From Hydrogenobacter sp. (GTDB lineage Bacteria; Aquificota; Aquificia; Aquificales; Aquificaceae), in NCBI GenBank assembly GCA_028276405.1, contig JAPYWJ010000009.1, forward strand, positions 1-40,253: a stretch of DNA of 40,253 nucleotides. The letters run 5' to 3'. Positions 15,016 to 24,337 of this stretch are shown piece after piece (within the stretch, counting starts at the first letter, position 1; the number at the start of each line of letters is the position of its first letter). A program made the translations under genes and the position numbers. The notes under the pieces were generated by a model. The model was not told the DNA's origin. It worked only from the letters and a program-made list of their open reading frames with translations, and made no database searches.

Positions 15016-16354
15016 AAAACTCCTCACACCACTTGGATATACTGCCGGCACCCATGAAAAGTACAACATCTGTATCTTTTGTAGCATCTCTTATGGCAGA
15101 AAAAAGCTCCTCTTTATCTTCAAAAAATTTACACCCTACAGCTTTTGCCAGATCCATGCCAGAAACGCCATAAGAGTTCTCCTCACCTGCTGAGTATATC
15201 TCTGTCAAAAAGCACACATCGGCGGATTTTAGGACCTTTACGAATTCTTCAAAGAGATAATAAGTTCTTGAGTATCTATGAGGTTGGAAGATAAGCAAAA
15301 GCCTTCTGTGTGGATACATTTCCCTAATAGCCCTTATGACCGCCAAGATCTCTGTAGGATGGTGTCCATAATCGTCATAAACAGGACTACCATTAAAGTA
15401 GCCTTTGAGTTCAAGCCTTCTTTCTGCATTTTTAAAGCTTTGCAAAGCTCTATTTATTATGTCTACGCTTATGTTCATCTGTAGACTTACCGCTATACAG
15501 GCAAGTGCATTATAAACATTGTGCTTCCCTGCAACGGACATTTGAATTCTTCCCATAGGCTCTTCACGGTAAAAAAGGTCAAAGCTGTAGCATCCTGCGT
15601 GTAAGCTCAAATTCTTAGCCATAACATCAGCGTTTCTTTCTATACCAAAGGTTATAAGGGGTCCTTTCACTTTTTTCATGATCTCTCTTGAGTTTTCATC
15701 GTCCGCGTTCATCACGCAAAAGCCGTAAAAAGGTATGCTGTTAGCGAACCTAAGAAAGGCACTCTTTATGTCTTGGATGTCTTTATAATATCCAAGATGT
15801 TCTTTGTCTATGTTTGTGATCACTGCCACTGTGGGAATGAGTTTAAGAAAAGAACCATCGCTTTCGTCCGCTTCTGATATGATAAGGTTATCCTTGCCAA
15901 GCCTTGCATTGCTACCAAACTTCTGAAGTACACCCCCTATTATCACCGTGGGATCATAACCAGCATCGTGCACCACATGAGCTATCATGGATGTTGTGGT
16001 AGTCTTACCGTGTGAACCGCAAACCGCTATACCTTCCTTTAGTCTGAATAACTCTGCCAGCATCTCCCCCCTTGAAATGACCGCAAGTCCCATCCTCTTA
16101 GCCTGAACTATTTCTGGATTGTCTTCGGATATAGCAGAAGAGTAGATCACCACATCTGTGTTTTCTACATTTTCCGCTTTGTGCCCTATGAAGATTTTTG
16201 CCCCTTTTTTTCTCAAAAGGTCCACATTTTTGTTCTCTTTAATATCTGAACCTGATACCTCATAACCCATCTGTAATAAGATTTGAGCTATACCGCTCAT
16301 ACCTATACCGCCTATGCCCACAAAGTGAAACTTTTTTATTCTTTCTCTGAACAT
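14996..16354 (-). CDS. murC: UDP-N-acetylmuramate--L-alanine ligase
   Basis: The 452-residue Mur ligase adds L-Ala to UDP-MurNAc. It has N-terminal FVGIGGIGMSGIAQIL, the ATP site GSHGKTTTTSMIAHV, central EADESDGSF and NIDKEHLGYY, and a C-terminal DDYGHHPTEI block. The length is normal. A TATAAT box lies 8 nt before ATG (16368-16363) with no Shine-Dalgarno, so it probably has its own leaderless promoter within the minus-strand run, in addition to read-through from the efflux genes. Confidence 0.97.
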   Translation of the reverse strand: MFRERIKKFHFVGIGGIGMSGIAQILLQMGYEVSGSDIKENKNVDLLRKKGAKIFIGHKAENVENTDVVIYSSAISEDNPEIVQAKRMGLAVISRGEMLAELFRLKEGIAVCGSHGKTTTTSMIAHVVHDAGYDPTVIIGGVLQKFGSNARLGKDNLIISEADESDGSFLKLIPTVAVITNIDKEHLGYYKDIQDIKSAFLRFANSIPFYGFCVMNADDENSREIMKKVKGPLITFGIERNADVMAKNLSLHAGCYSFDLFYREEPMGRIQMSVAGKHNVYNALACIAVSLQMNISVDIINRALQSFKNAERRLELKGYFNGSPVYDDYGHHPTEILAVIRAIREMYPHRRLLLIFQPHRYSRTYYLFEEFVKVLKSADVCFLTEIYSAGEENSYGVSGMDLAKAVGCKFFEDKEELFSAIRDATKDTDVVLFMGAGSISKWCEEFYERYIR

Positions 16355-16362
16355 GGACTAAA

Positions 16363-16368
16363 ATTATA
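16363..16368 (-). promoter_or_regulatory. -10 box immediately upstream of murC
   Basis: TATAAT on the minus strand is followed by 8 nt and then the murC ATG, with no Shine-Dalgarno between. This is the arrangement expected of a leaderless transcript. A clear -35 is not identified. Confidence 0.5.
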
Positions 16369-16373
16369 AAAGC

Positions 16374-16874
16374 TCACTCCTCTTTTATGGTCAAAAGTAC
16401 TTGAGGTAGCATGGTACCGTTCACAAATATGCCTTCTCTTATGAACAGCTTCTTTATAACTCCGTTAGTTGGTGCCCTTATGGTGCAGTACTCCATTAGT
16501 TGGTCAAGTTCTTCCATTTGTGCCTTAATTTCTATGTACTTTTGCTTTTCTTTTTGGTACTTATTTTTCCAGTCTTCATATTCGCTTTTTGAAAGAAGGT
16601 CCCTGTTGAAAAGCTCTTCGTACCTTTTAAAGTCCTTCTCTACCTTTTCTAAGTTAAGTTTTTGGCTCTCAAGCTGAGCGCTGAGCTTTTCTTTTTGCGC
16701 TTTGTAGAGTGCTGGGTCTATCTCCATCAAGGTTTGACCTTTGTAAACCCTCTGCCCCTCTTTTACATAAACTTTCTTGACTTGACCTTTCACTATGGTG
16801 GAGACTTTTATCTCCTTTCCGAAAGATAAACAAAAGCAGATCAGAAGAAGGCTAATCAGTCGTGATAAATTCAT
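16374..16874 (-). CDS. Miniature periplasmic adaptor (HlyD/membrane-fusion type)
   Basis: The 166-residue protein is read from ATG 16874 (MNLSRLISLLL), which starts a signal peptide; the longer frame to 17030 only repeats the tolC antisense region. The mature protein is a first lipoyl half (KGQVKKVYVKEGQRVYKGQTLMEID), one alpha-helical hairpin of about 85 residues and a second lipoyl half (IRAPTNGVIKKLFIREGIFV). It stops there, lacking the beta-barrel and membrane-proximal domains found in usual adaptors of 300-400 residues. It overlaps the tolC-like gene by 23 bp, so the pair probably forms an export conduit. No inner-membrane pump is nearby. Confidence 0.75.
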   Translation of the reverse strand: MNLSRLISLLLICFCLSFGKEIKVSTIVKGQVKKVYVKEGQRVYKGQTLMEIDPALYKAQKEKLSAQLESQKLNLEKVEKDFKRYEELFNRDLLSKSEYEDWKNKYQKEKQKYIEIKAQMEELDQLMEYCTIRAPTNGVIKKLFIREGIFVNGTMLPQVLLTIKEE

Positions 16875-18132
16875 CGCTCTTTTCAAGTACGAGGAACGGA
16901 TCAAGCCCCGCAAAACTGTAAAGTTTTGCAATGAATATAAGTATGTCATACTTTGCTTGCATAAGCTGTCTTTCTGCTTCTGACTTTTCTGCCATGGCGT
17001 ATCCAAGGTCAAAGGCAAGTTCCAGCTCATACTCGGACCTCCTGAGGGTTAAATTTTCTTCTGCGAATCTATTTCTTGCAAGGGCATAGTCCCACTGAGC
17101 TAATAGATAAGAATACCTGTAGTCTGCCGAATTTGAGATAAGCTTAAACTCGTTTATGGTGTCTTCAAGTTCTACCTGTGCTATTTTTTTGTAGGATGTA
17201 AGGCTTTCAACTCTGTACAGAGAGGAAGGATCAAACAACGGCACGAATATCTCTACAGCAGCTCTCCAACCATTTTGGTTAAAAGCTCTTATTTGGGGTG
17301 TACCTGTCCTAATGGAGTTTCCTATTTCTCCTCTTAGTTGTACTCTTGGTGCCATGATGTTCTTTGATTCTTCTATCATCTGATCGTAAAGGTTCAGTTC
17401 AAGCGTCTTTATCTTCACTACAGGGTTATTTTTGAGAGCTTGCTGTAAAAGTTTCTCCTTGTCTATTTGTCCCATCTTGGGTTTAAAGTCTAAGTCCTCT
17501 ACATCCACAAGAGTGTTCATGTCTATGCCTGCAAGCTTTTTTATCTCAAGGAGTGTCTTGTTATACTCGTACTGCGCGTGCATAAGGTCCTTTCTCTTCT
17601 CCCTGTATATGCTTTCAAGTTGATACACTTCTAAATTCGTAGAGATACCCAGGTCTTTTTTCTGCTTTGCCCTGTCGTAGCGCACATAGGCTATTGCCAT
17701 CTCCTCTCTTTTTACTTCTGTGAGTTTTTTATACAAGCTTGCTTTTACAAAAAGCTCAAGTATCTTAAGTTTTATGTCTCTGTCTAACTGTTTTAGTGCT
17801 TCCTTTTTTATCTCATGCTTTAGCTCCGCACTCTTTATTCTTGATAGCGTCTTCCTGTATTCATAAAGAACGCTTACCAAACTGATACCAAAAGGTTTTT
17901 CCCATTCATGGGCTTCTGAGTTATATACGATACCCGCTCCTAAGTTTATGTAAGGTAAGAAGTAATTTTTCGCTTCTTGTATCTGGAAGTTTGTAGATTC
18001 TACTTCGTATCTGAGTTTTTTAAGTTCTGCGTTGTTTTTTAGTGCCAGCTCGTAAGCCTTCTGAGGTGTCAGTTTTATAACTTCCTGTCCGAAGGCAAAA
18101 GAAAGTAAAAATAAGCTAATAAGGAGTATCAT
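16852..18132 (-). CDS. TolC-family outer-membrane efflux protein
   Basis: The 426-residue protein has a signal peptide (LISLFLLSFAFG) and two repeats of long amphipathic helices. The N-terminal LTPQKAYELALKNNAELKKL hallmark and the second-repeat features around NNPVVKIKTLELNLYDQMIEESKN are typical of OEP proteins. It would form a trimeric outer-membrane channel. It overlaps the mini adaptor at its end and the thioredoxin-like gene by 4 bp (ATGA) at its start, indicating coupled translation. Confidence 0.88.
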   Translation of the reverse strand: MILLISLFLLSFAFGQEVIKLTPQKAYELALKNNAELKKLRYEVESTNFQIQEAKNYFLPYINLGAGIVYNSEAHEWEKPFGISLVSVLYEYRKTLSRIKSAELKHEIKKEALKQLDRDIKLKILELFVKASLYKKLTEVKREEMAIAYVRYDRAKQKKDLGISTNLEVYQLESIYREKRKDLMHAQYEYNKTLLEIKKLAGIDMNTLVDVEDLDFKPKMGQIDKEKLLQQALKNNPVVKIKTLELNLYDQMIEESKNIMAPRVQLRGEIGNSIRTGTPQIRAFNQNGWRAAVEIFVPLFDPSSLYRVESLTSYKKIAQVELEDTINEFKLISNSADYRYSYLLAQWDYALARNRFAEENLTLRRSEYELELAFDLGYAMAEKSEAERQLMQAKYDILIFIAKLYSFAGLDPFLVLEKSDEFITTD

Positions 18133-18623
18133 TTACTGTTTTCTCTTATGAACTTGATGAGATTTGTGTTTTTGTAGTGTCCTTCCACCACATACCTTCC
18201 TATTAGGATAAACTCTTTTGGTTCTATGTAGCCCGGAACCTTTGCCACTATATTGCCCTTTTGGTCAAAAAACATAAAGACAGGCGTTAGTCTTACTCCG
18301 TATTTGTGAGCAAACTGTTTTTCCGTCATTTTTTCGCCGCCTAAGTCAACCACTTCGTTGGAGCCTCTTATATCTACCTCCACCATGTAAAAGTGCTTTG
18401 TAAAGTAATCCTGCACGCTTCTGTCCTGAAAAGTGATCTTTCTCATCTTGTCGCAAAAAGGACAGCCCTCTTGATGGAACATTATGAAAAGATACTTTCC
18501 TTCCTTCTTTGCATCTTCAAGGTCATCTTTCAAATTCAGCATAGAAGGTTTTAAAAAGGGAATACCTGCGGATATACACACCAACGGTAAAAGTAAAATA
18601 AGAGCATAGGCATACTTTTTCAT
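18129..18623 (-). CDS. Exported thioredoxin-like protein
   Basis: The 164-residue protein has an N-terminal signal peptide or anchor (ALILLLPLVCISAG) and a thioredoxin fold with CPFC at Cys54-Cys57 in FHQEGCPFCDKM. The cis-proline region VRLTPVFMFFD and FDQKGNIVAKVPGY complete the fold. This is the thioredoxin-2/SoxW-like type found in periplasmic redox maintenance. It sits between mtnB (4-bp overlap) and the tolC-like gene (4-bp overlap). The partner is unknown; it may reduce or form disulfides in exported proteins. Confidence 0.85.
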   Translation of the reverse strand: MKKYAYALILLLPLVCISAGIPFLKPSMLNLKDDLEDAKKEGKYLFIMFHQEGCPFCDKMRKITFQDRSVQDYFTKHFYMVEVDIRGSNEVVDLGGEKMTEKQFAHKYGVRLTPVFMFFDQKGNIVAKVPGYIEPKEFILIGRYVVEGHYKNTNLIKFIRENSK

Positions 18624-19237
18624 GTTGTGCTACCTCCGTATATTATGGCAAGTTTAAGCTCACATTCAAGTATGAATTCTAAAGCCTCAAGCTTCATAAG
18701 GGCTCTTTGTATGTCCTTAGCCCACACATATACTCCATGGGACCTTAGTAAAAAGCCTGCATACTTTGATGGTCCTTTAAGCTCCTCTTTTACTCTTTTT
18801 GCAAGCTCAGGCATGTCCTGGGAATTTTCAAAGATAGGAAGAATAAGTTCTGCATCGTGCGTGTCTATACCTTCAAAAGCTTTTAAGAGCTCATAACCTT
18901 GCAAGCGTGTCTTGCTATCCTTTACTAATTTTGAAAAAACCGTGGCGTGAGGAGAATGAACATGCATAACACACCTTGCGGAAGGTATGCATTGGTAGAT
19001 AACTGCATGTAGTAGCGTCTCTGCAGAGGGTTTTCCTTCTCCAGATAGAAGGTTTCCTTCCATATCAACAAGAACAAAGTCTTTTGGGCTTATCTTCCCT
19101 TTGTGTTTGCCTGAGGATGTTATGAAGAAGCTTTTGTCATCCACTTTTAAGGAAAAGTTTCCACTGGTTGCAGGAAGCCACCCCCTTAAATAGAGATCTT
19201 TTATAACCTCTGCAAATTCCTTAAGGCTTTCTTTCAT
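18620..19237 (-). CDS. mtnB: Methylthioribulose-1-phosphate dehydratase (class II aldolase family)
   Basis: The 205-residue zinc enzyme belongs to the aldolase class II/adducin family. It has N-terminal LYLRGWLPATSGNFSLK, ITSSGKHKGK, the metal ligands in VMHVHSPHATVFS, a catalytic GYELLKAF segment and a C-terminal LLRSHGVYVWAKD. GNFS, SSGKHKG and RSHGVY match MtnB of the methionine salvage pathway better than FucA/AraD. No other salvage gene is adjacent, though the neighbouring aminotransferase could in principle act on pathway intermediates. It overlaps the thioredoxin-like gene by 4 bp. Confidence 0.85.
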   Translation of the reverse strand: MKESLKEFAEVIKDLYLRGWLPATSGNFSLKVDDKSFFITSSGKHKGKISPKDFVLVDMEGNLLSGEGKPSAETLLHAVIYQCIPSARCVMHVHSPHATVFSKLVKDSKTRLQGYELLKAFEGIDTHDAELILPIFENSQDMPELAKRVKEELKGPSKYAGFLLRSHGVYVWAKDIQRALMKLEALEFILECELKLAIIYGGSTT

Positions 19238-19245
19238 GGCTTTTC

Positions 19246-20463
19246 TTAGGCACTTGAACTACTCTTAGTCTTGAACTTTTCTAAAGCTTTTTTCATGCCC
19301 CTTACCGCCTGCCTTATACGGTGCTCGTTTTCTACAAGAGCAAACCTCACATAACCTTCCCCATACTCACCAAAACCTATGCCCGGTGAGACTGCCACCT
19401 TTGCCTCTTTGAGCAAAAACAGGGAAAAGCTTAAAGAGTCCATATCCACCCACTGGGGTATCTTTGCCCATACAAACATACTTCCTTTTGGTTTTTTTAC
19501 TTCCCAGCCGATCCTGTTAAGCCCTTCTACGAGTACATCCCTCCTACTTTTGTAGATCTCTCTGTTTTTCTCCACTATCTCGTAAGGGCTTTCAAGAGCT
19601 ATTATGGATGCTACCTGTATGGGTGTAAAAACTCCATAGTCTAAGTAACTCTTTAGGTGAGCCAGATTCTTTATAAGGGTCTCGTTGCCTACTACAAAAG
19701 CCACCCTCCAACCTGCCATAGAAAAACCTTTGGACATGGAATAAAGCTCTACCGCTACATCCATAGCACCATCTACCTGAAGGATGCTAGGTGGAGTATA
19801 ACCATCAAAACCAATGTCCGCATAAGCAAAATCATGCACTATCCATACACCTTCTTGTTTGGCGAGTTTTACCACTTGCTTAAAGAAGTCCAGGTCCACG
19901 CACAGGGTAGTAGGATTGTGAGGAAAGCTAAGGACTATAGCTTTTGGCTTTCTAAAAGATGTCTTTATAAGGTCGTAAAGTCTCTTTATAAAGCTTTCTG
20001 TGAGGTCTTCCTCTGGTAGTAGGGGGACAGAGATGGCATCTGCGTTGCATATAATAGGAGCGTAGTAATGTATGGGATAAGTGGGGTTTGGAACTATGAC
20101 TGTGTCTCCAGGTTCAAGCATGGCAAGCATAAGGTGAGAATAGCCTTCTTTTGCACCTATGGTCATTATAGCGTTCTTCTCTGGGTCCAACTCCACGCCA
20201 TACCGTCTTTTGTAAAAATCACATATGGCTTTTCGGAGTCTTGGTATCCCTTTTGATGCAGAATAACCGTGCACACTGGGTCTTCTTGCAACTTCGCACA
20301 GCTTATCTATTATGTGCTCAGATGGAGGAATGTCCGGATTTCCCATACCCAAGTCCACTATATCCTCACCTTCTCTTCTGAGCTTATACTTTAGCTCGTT
20401 TACCATTGCAAACACATACTTAGGTAGTTTTTTAACCTTTGGAAACATCCACTCTTCACTCAT
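19246..20463 (-). CDS. PLP-dependent aminotransferase class I (AlaC-like)
   Basis: The enzyme is about 405 residues from ATG 20463 (MSEEWMFPK); the upstream in-frame TTG at 20481 is less likely. It shows [24 protein letters not shown], an [11 protein letters not shown] segment, SFPHNPTT, the [13 protein letters not shown] segment and the PLP-lysine in [16 protein letters not shown]. This is the alanine-synthesising / LL-DAP-aminotransferase-like branch of class I. Glutamate-pyruvate transamination is likely but not proven by sequence. It overlaps the end of the DksA-like gene by 8 bp and sits 8 bp before mtnB. Confidence 0.9.
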   Translation of the reverse strand: MSEEWMFPKVKKLPKYVFAMVNELKYKLRREGEDIVDLGMGNPDIPPSEHIIDKLCEVARRPSVHGYSASKGIPRLRKAICDFYKRRYGVELDPEKNAIMTIGAKEGYSHLMLAMLEPGDTVIVPNPTYPIHYYAPIICNADAISVPLLPEEDLTESFIKRLYDLIKTSFRKPKAIVLSFPHNPTTLCVDLDFFKQVVKLAKQEGVWIVHDFAYADIGFDGYTPPSILQVDGAMDVAVELYSMSKGFSMAGWRVAFVVGNETLIKNLAHLKSYLDYGVFTPIQVASIIALESPYEIVEKNREIYKSRRDVLVEGLNRIGWEVKKPKGSMFVWAKIPQWVDMDSLSFSLFLLKEAKVAVSPGIGFGEYGEGYVRFALVENEHRIRQAVRGMKKALEKFKTKSSSSA

Positions 20464-20821
20464 TTTCTGCTTCCTCTTCAAGTTCTTTACAATTTATACA
20501 CATGGTGGTTACTGGTCTTGCTTTTAGCCTCTCAAAAGGTATCTCTCTCCCGCAGTTCTCACAGATTCCGTAAGTCATATTTTCCATCTTAAGAAGAGCG
20601 TAATCTATTTTTCTTAGGAGTTTAAGTTCTCTGGTCTTTACCCTCTGGAGTTGAAGGTAGCGTTCCATTTCTATGTTAGCCCTGTCTATCTCGTCTCCAC
20701 CTTCAAAGGTTATGTTGGAAGGATCTTTTATCTGCTCATCAGCAGATTTAATGATCTTCTCCCTTATGGATAAGAGCAGACCCTTTAGCTCTTTTATTTG
20801 TTCCTCTGTAAGATGGTGCAT
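20456..20821 (-). CDS. DksA/TraR-family zinc-finger protein
   Basis: The 121-residue protein has a long helical N-terminal half (coiled-coil-like, with [12 protein letters not shown]) and a C-terminal zinc finger CENC...CINC with the usual spacing and the [14 protein letters not shown] signature. DksA-type factors bind the secondary channel of RNA polymerase and modulate initiation, often with ppGpp. The acidic residues at the coiled-coil tip look shifted, so a DksA-like or TraR-like role is inference. A TATAAT box 6 nt before ATG suggests a leaderless mRNA. It heads the long minus-strand run and is divergent from reverse gyrase. Confidence 0.88.
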   Translation of the reverse strand: MHHLTEEQIKELKGLLLSIREKIIKSADEQIKDPSNITFEGGDEIDRANIEMERYLQLQRVKTRELKLLRKIDYALLKMENMTYGICENCGREIPFERLKARPVTTMCINCKELEEEAENE

Positions 20822-20827
20822 ACTTAA

Positions 20828-20833
20828 ATTATA
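20828..20833 (-). promoter_or_regulatory. -10 box immediately upstream of the DksA-like gene
   Basis: TATAAT on the minus strand lies 6 nt before ATG, so transcription would start at or next to the A of ATG. There is no Shine-Dalgarno. The 75-bp divergent region also holds the reverse gyrase promoter (TATAAG at 20881-20886, 10 nt before its ATG). Confidence 0.6.
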
Positions 20834-20896
20834 TGCTGGATGAAAAGTTAAAGTTATGGCAAAGATCTCTAAAGATTTGCTATAAGATAGTAAAAC

Positions 20897-23800
20897 ATGA
20901 TAAAAAGTGTTCTGCTTAGACTTTGTCCCAACTGCGGAGGAAATATTAGTGCAGACAGGTTGCTAAAAGGTCTACCTTGTAATGTTTGTATGCCAGATGA
21001 GGAAAAACCGCTATGTTCCACGCTCAAGGAAGGAGAGCTTAAGAAACTCTGTCATGTGGAAGAGCAATTAAAAGAGTGGGAAGAGGTTTTTGAGAGGCAC
21101 ATAAAATCAAAGCCGTGGAGCTTGCAGTTTGCGTGGGCTAAAAGGGTTTTTTTGGGAAGTTCCTTCGCTCTTTTAGCTCCCACCGGTGTTGGCAAAACTT
21201 CTTTTGGTTTGTCTATGGCTTTCTATCTTGCCAAAAAAGGGAAAAAGTCTTACATAATTTTGCCTACCAAACTGCTGGTAAATGAGGTAAGCAAACGCCT
21301 AAAGAGGATGAGGATTAAAGATTCAGCCCTTCTTACCTTTGGTGATGAAGAAGGGAAAAAGAAGGAGGAAAAAAAGGAAAGATTGGTAAAAGGAGACTTT
21401 CTCATACTTGTTTCTACCTCCATGTTCCTTTATAGGAACCATCAACTTATTCCCAAAGATATGTCTTTTGTGTTTGTAGATGATGTGGACTCTTTTTTAA
21501 AAACCGCTAAAAATGTAGATAAAGCTCTTTATCTTTTGGGCTTTAGTGAGGAAGATATAGAAAAAGCTATGAGCTTGATAAGGCTAAAAGAAAAGTTCAA
21601 AAAAACGCAGGAAGACTGGGAAGGGATAAAAGAGCTTTCGCAGGAAGTTAGAGAGCTGTCAGGAAAAGTAAAGGGTGTGCTTGTAGTATCTTCTGCTACA
21701 TCAAACCCACGCTCCAGCAGGATAAAACTCTTTAGAGAACTTTTGGGTTTTGAGGTGGGAACGCCCACTTTTTACCTCAGGAACATAGTAGATGCTTACG
21801 CGCCGTACCAAGAGCAAGACCTTTCTAAATGGATAAGAAAGCTGGGCAAAGGTGGGCTTGTCTTTTTATCTTCTGATAAAGGAAAGGATGAGGCGTACAC
21901 TCTTGTAAAGAGCCTTGAAGAAAAAGGTATAAAAGCTGTCCCTTACGAAGACTTAGATGAAAAGCACCTCTCTGACTATGAAAAGGACAAAATAGATGTG
22001 ATAGTGGGTATAGCTTCTTACAGAAATCCTCTGGCAAGGGGTTTTGATATGCCTCATGTGGTCAGATATGCTCTTTTTTACGGCGTTCCCAAGGTGGTAA
22101 TATCTCTAAGTTTTGAAAAGAGCCTTTCTCACTTGCTTTGGGCTCTTTCTTCTGTTAGATATCACATTGCAAAACACCTAAGCCAGCACATACAGAAAGT
22201 GGATAGCTGGATATCCAAGCTAAAAAGGTATCAGTATATAAACGAAGACTACCTAAAAGAAAAAAGAGACCTTAAAGAGAGGATACAACAGCTCAGAGAG
22301 GAAATAAGGCAGTTCCTAATGAGTCAAGAAGTCATCAATATCATTGAAACTTCGGAAGATCTCACTCTTAGGCTTGTGAACGGAGATTATCAGATGGTTG
22401 TCTCGGATGCAACGGGCTACCTTCAGGCAAGCGGAAGGACCTCCAGAATGTTTGCTGGTGGTATAACAAAAGGTCTTAGTCTCCTTTTAGTTGACGACCA
22501 AAGAGCCTTTAATCATCTCAAAAAAAGGGTAAGGTGGTTCAGCGAAGACATAGACTTTGTTTCCATCTCCTCTGTAGACTTGGAAAATATCCTTTTGCAG
22601 ATAGATACAGACAGAACTAAGGTAAAAAATTTTCTTAGAGGGGAAAAAGCTCCAACGCAAACAGACCTTCTAAAACCTGTGCTCATAGTTGTTGAATCAC
22701 CAAACAAAGCAAAAACAATAGCTAACTTCTTTGGGAAGGTGGTAAGAAGAAGAATAGGACAGCACGAGGTCCTTGAAACATCTCTTGAAGACAGGTATCT
22801 TATGATCACCTCTTCTTTGGGTCATGTCCTAGACCTTAACAAAGAAGAGGGTTTCCACGGTGTTTATGTAAATGAAGAGATAGTGCCTGTTTATGAAAGC
22901 ATTGAAGGAAAAGAAGAGCTCATAAAGAGCATAAGGAGGATGTCCCTTGAGGCTATGCAGGTGCTTATAGCAACAGACCCAGACACAGAAGGAGAAAAAA
23001 TAGGCTGGGATCTTATGCAGTTACTAAAACCCTATGTGAAGGACATAAAGAGAATGGAATTTCACGAGGTGACCAAAAAAGCCATAGTTAAAGCCATAAA
23101 AGAACCCAGAGACTTTAACACTAACTTGGTAAAGGCTCAGGTGGTGCGAAGGGTTGCAGACAGATGGGTGGGTTTTGAGTTTTCCCGGTTTTTACAACAG
23201 GCTTTTGGCAAAAGCTGGCTCTCCGCAGGCAGGGTTCAAACACCCGTGCTTGGTTGGATCATAGATAGGGAAAAGGAATACAGAAAGAGGATATACAAGG
23301 TTTTTATAAGGATAGAAAAGGACGGAAAGATCTTCAAAACAGAGTTCAGTTTTGAAAACAAAGATGCTGCAAAAGAGTTCTACGATAGGCTAAAGTATCT
23401 TGAATTTCGTGTGCTTGAAAGCAAAGAAGAATACAGAAACCCACCCCCTCCTTATACCACAGACAGTCTTTTGAAAGATGCCAGCGATAGGTATAAGTTT
23501 TCTCTGCCAAAGACTATGAGCTTAGCTCAGACACTTTTTGAGCTCGGTTTCATAACCTATCACAGGACTGATTCTAGTAGAGTTTCTGACTACGGTATAA
23601 GTGTAGCCAAAGAGTACATAAAGGAAGAGTTGGGAGAAGATTACTTTAAGCCTAACCGCTTTGCAGAAGGTGGGGCGCACGAGTGTATAAGACCCACAAA
23701 ACCCATGGATACAGAAGAGTTAAGGTCTTTTCTTCTAAGCGATCAAGCAGAGAACCTTACAAGGGAACACTTAATGCTATACGACCTTATCTTTAGGCGA

Positions 23801-24337
23801 TTTATGGCAAGTCAGACAAGACCTGTAAAAGTAAGATCCCTTGAAGTACTTGTAAAAGCGGGTGAGTTTGAGCAGAAGCACACACTGACAGTGGAAGTCC
23901 TCGAGGAGGGTTGGAACAGGTTTCTGTACTTAGAGACGCATCCACACATAGAGGGTAAAGTCCCAGCAGAGGGCATAAAAGAGCTAAAAGAACTTCCCAA
24001 GGCATTTCTCTATACTCACGGAGAGCTCGTTCAGGAAATGAAGAAAAGGGGTATAGGCAGACCGTCCACTTACGCAACTATAGTGGAAAAGCTCTTGGAG
24101 AGGGGATATGTGATAGAAAGGAAAGGATTTTTGATACCCACAAAATTGGGCAAATCCGCTTACGAATACCTGAGCAAAAGGGAAGGTATAAGAGAGTTTG
24201 TCTCGGAAGAATTTACAAAAAAACTGGAAGGCCTCATGGACATGGTAGAAGAAGGCAGTGCGGACTACGAAAACATACTTAAAGATCTATACAGAGTTAT
24301 AATGTCTTTAGAACTCCTTTTGGAGGTAGGAAGATGA
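20897..24337 (+). CDS. rgy: Reverse gyrase (helicase-topoisomerase fusion)
   Basis: The 1146-residue enzyme introduces positive supercoils and is the hallmark of hyperthermophiles. The N-terminal zinc finger is Cys10/13/28/31. The SF2 helicase half has Walker A APTGVGKTS at about 94-102, DDVD (FVDDVDSFL), SSATSNPR and QASGRTSRM. The topoisomerase IA half begins near residue 594 with LIVVESPNKAKTIANFFGK, has the Toprim acidic DPDTEGEKIGWD and the active tyrosine near 889 in GFITYHRTDSSR. The second zinc finger expected inside the Toprim region of many homologues is absent: no Cys pairs occur there. It is followed by two genes in the same direction, the first overlapping by 4 bp. Confidence 0.97.
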   Translation: MIKSVLLRLCPNCGGNISADRLLKGLPCNVCMPDEEKPLCSTLKEGELKKLCHVEEQLKEWEEVFERHIKSKPWSLQFAWAKRVFLGSSFALLAPTGVGKTSFGLSMAFYLAKKGKKSYIILPTKLLVNEVSKRLKRMRIKDSALLTFGDEEGKKKEEKKERLVKGDFLILVSTSMFLYRNHQLIPKDMSFVFVDDVDSFLKTAKNVDKALYLLGFSEEDIEKAMSLIRLKEKFKKTQEDWEGIKELSQEVRELSGKVKGVLVVSSATSNPRSSRIKLFRELLGFEVGTPTFYLRNIVDAYAPYQEQDLSKWIRKLGKGGLVFLSSDKGKDEAYTLVKSLEEKGIKAVPYEDLDEKHLSDYEKDKIDVIVGIASYRNPLARGFDMPHVVRYALFYGVPKVVISLSFEKSLSHLLWALSSVRYHIAKHLSQHIQKVDSWISKLKRYQYINEDYLKEKRDLKERIQQLREEIRQFLMSQEVINIIETSEDLTLRLVNGDYQMVVSDATGYLQASGRTSRMFAGGITKGLSLLLVDDQRAFNHLKKRVRWFSEDIDFVSISSVDLENILLQIDTDRTKVKNFLRGEKAPTQTDLLKPVLIVVESPNKAKTIANFFGKVVRRRIGQHEVLETSLEDRYLMITSSLGHVLDLNKEEGFHGVYVNEEIVPVYESIEGKEELIKSIRRMSLEAMQVLIATDPDTEGEKIGWDLMQLLKPYVKDIKRMEFHEVTKKAIVKAIKEPRDFNTNLVKAQVVRRVADRWVGFEFSRFLQQAFGKSWLSAGRVQTPVLGWIIDREKEYRKRIYKVFIRIEKDGKIFKTEFSFENKDAAKEFYDRLKYLEFRVLESKEEYRNPPPPYTTDSLLKDASDRYKFSLPKTMSLAQTLFELGFITYHRTDSSRVSDYGISVAKEYIKEELGEDYFKPNRFAEGGAHECIRPTKPMDTEELRSFLLSDQAENLTREHLMLYDLIFRRFMASQTRPVKVRSLEVLVKAGEFEQKHTLTVEVLEEGWNRFLYLETHPHIEGKVPAEGIKELKELPKAFLYTHGELVQEMKKRGIGRPSTYATIVEKLLERGYVIERKGFLIPTKLGKSAYEYLSKREGIREFVSEEFTKKLEGLMDMVEEGSADYENILKDLYRVIMSLELLLEVGR

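Noticed and set aside
13363-15087. Longer recJ start at 15087
   Set aside because: The extra 24 residues lie inside murC and lack family similarity; ATG 15015 has a good GAGGAG site.
16374-17030. Longer adaptor start at 17030
   Set aside because: The extension is the antisense/out-of-frame part of the tolC-like gene; the signal peptide begins at 16874.
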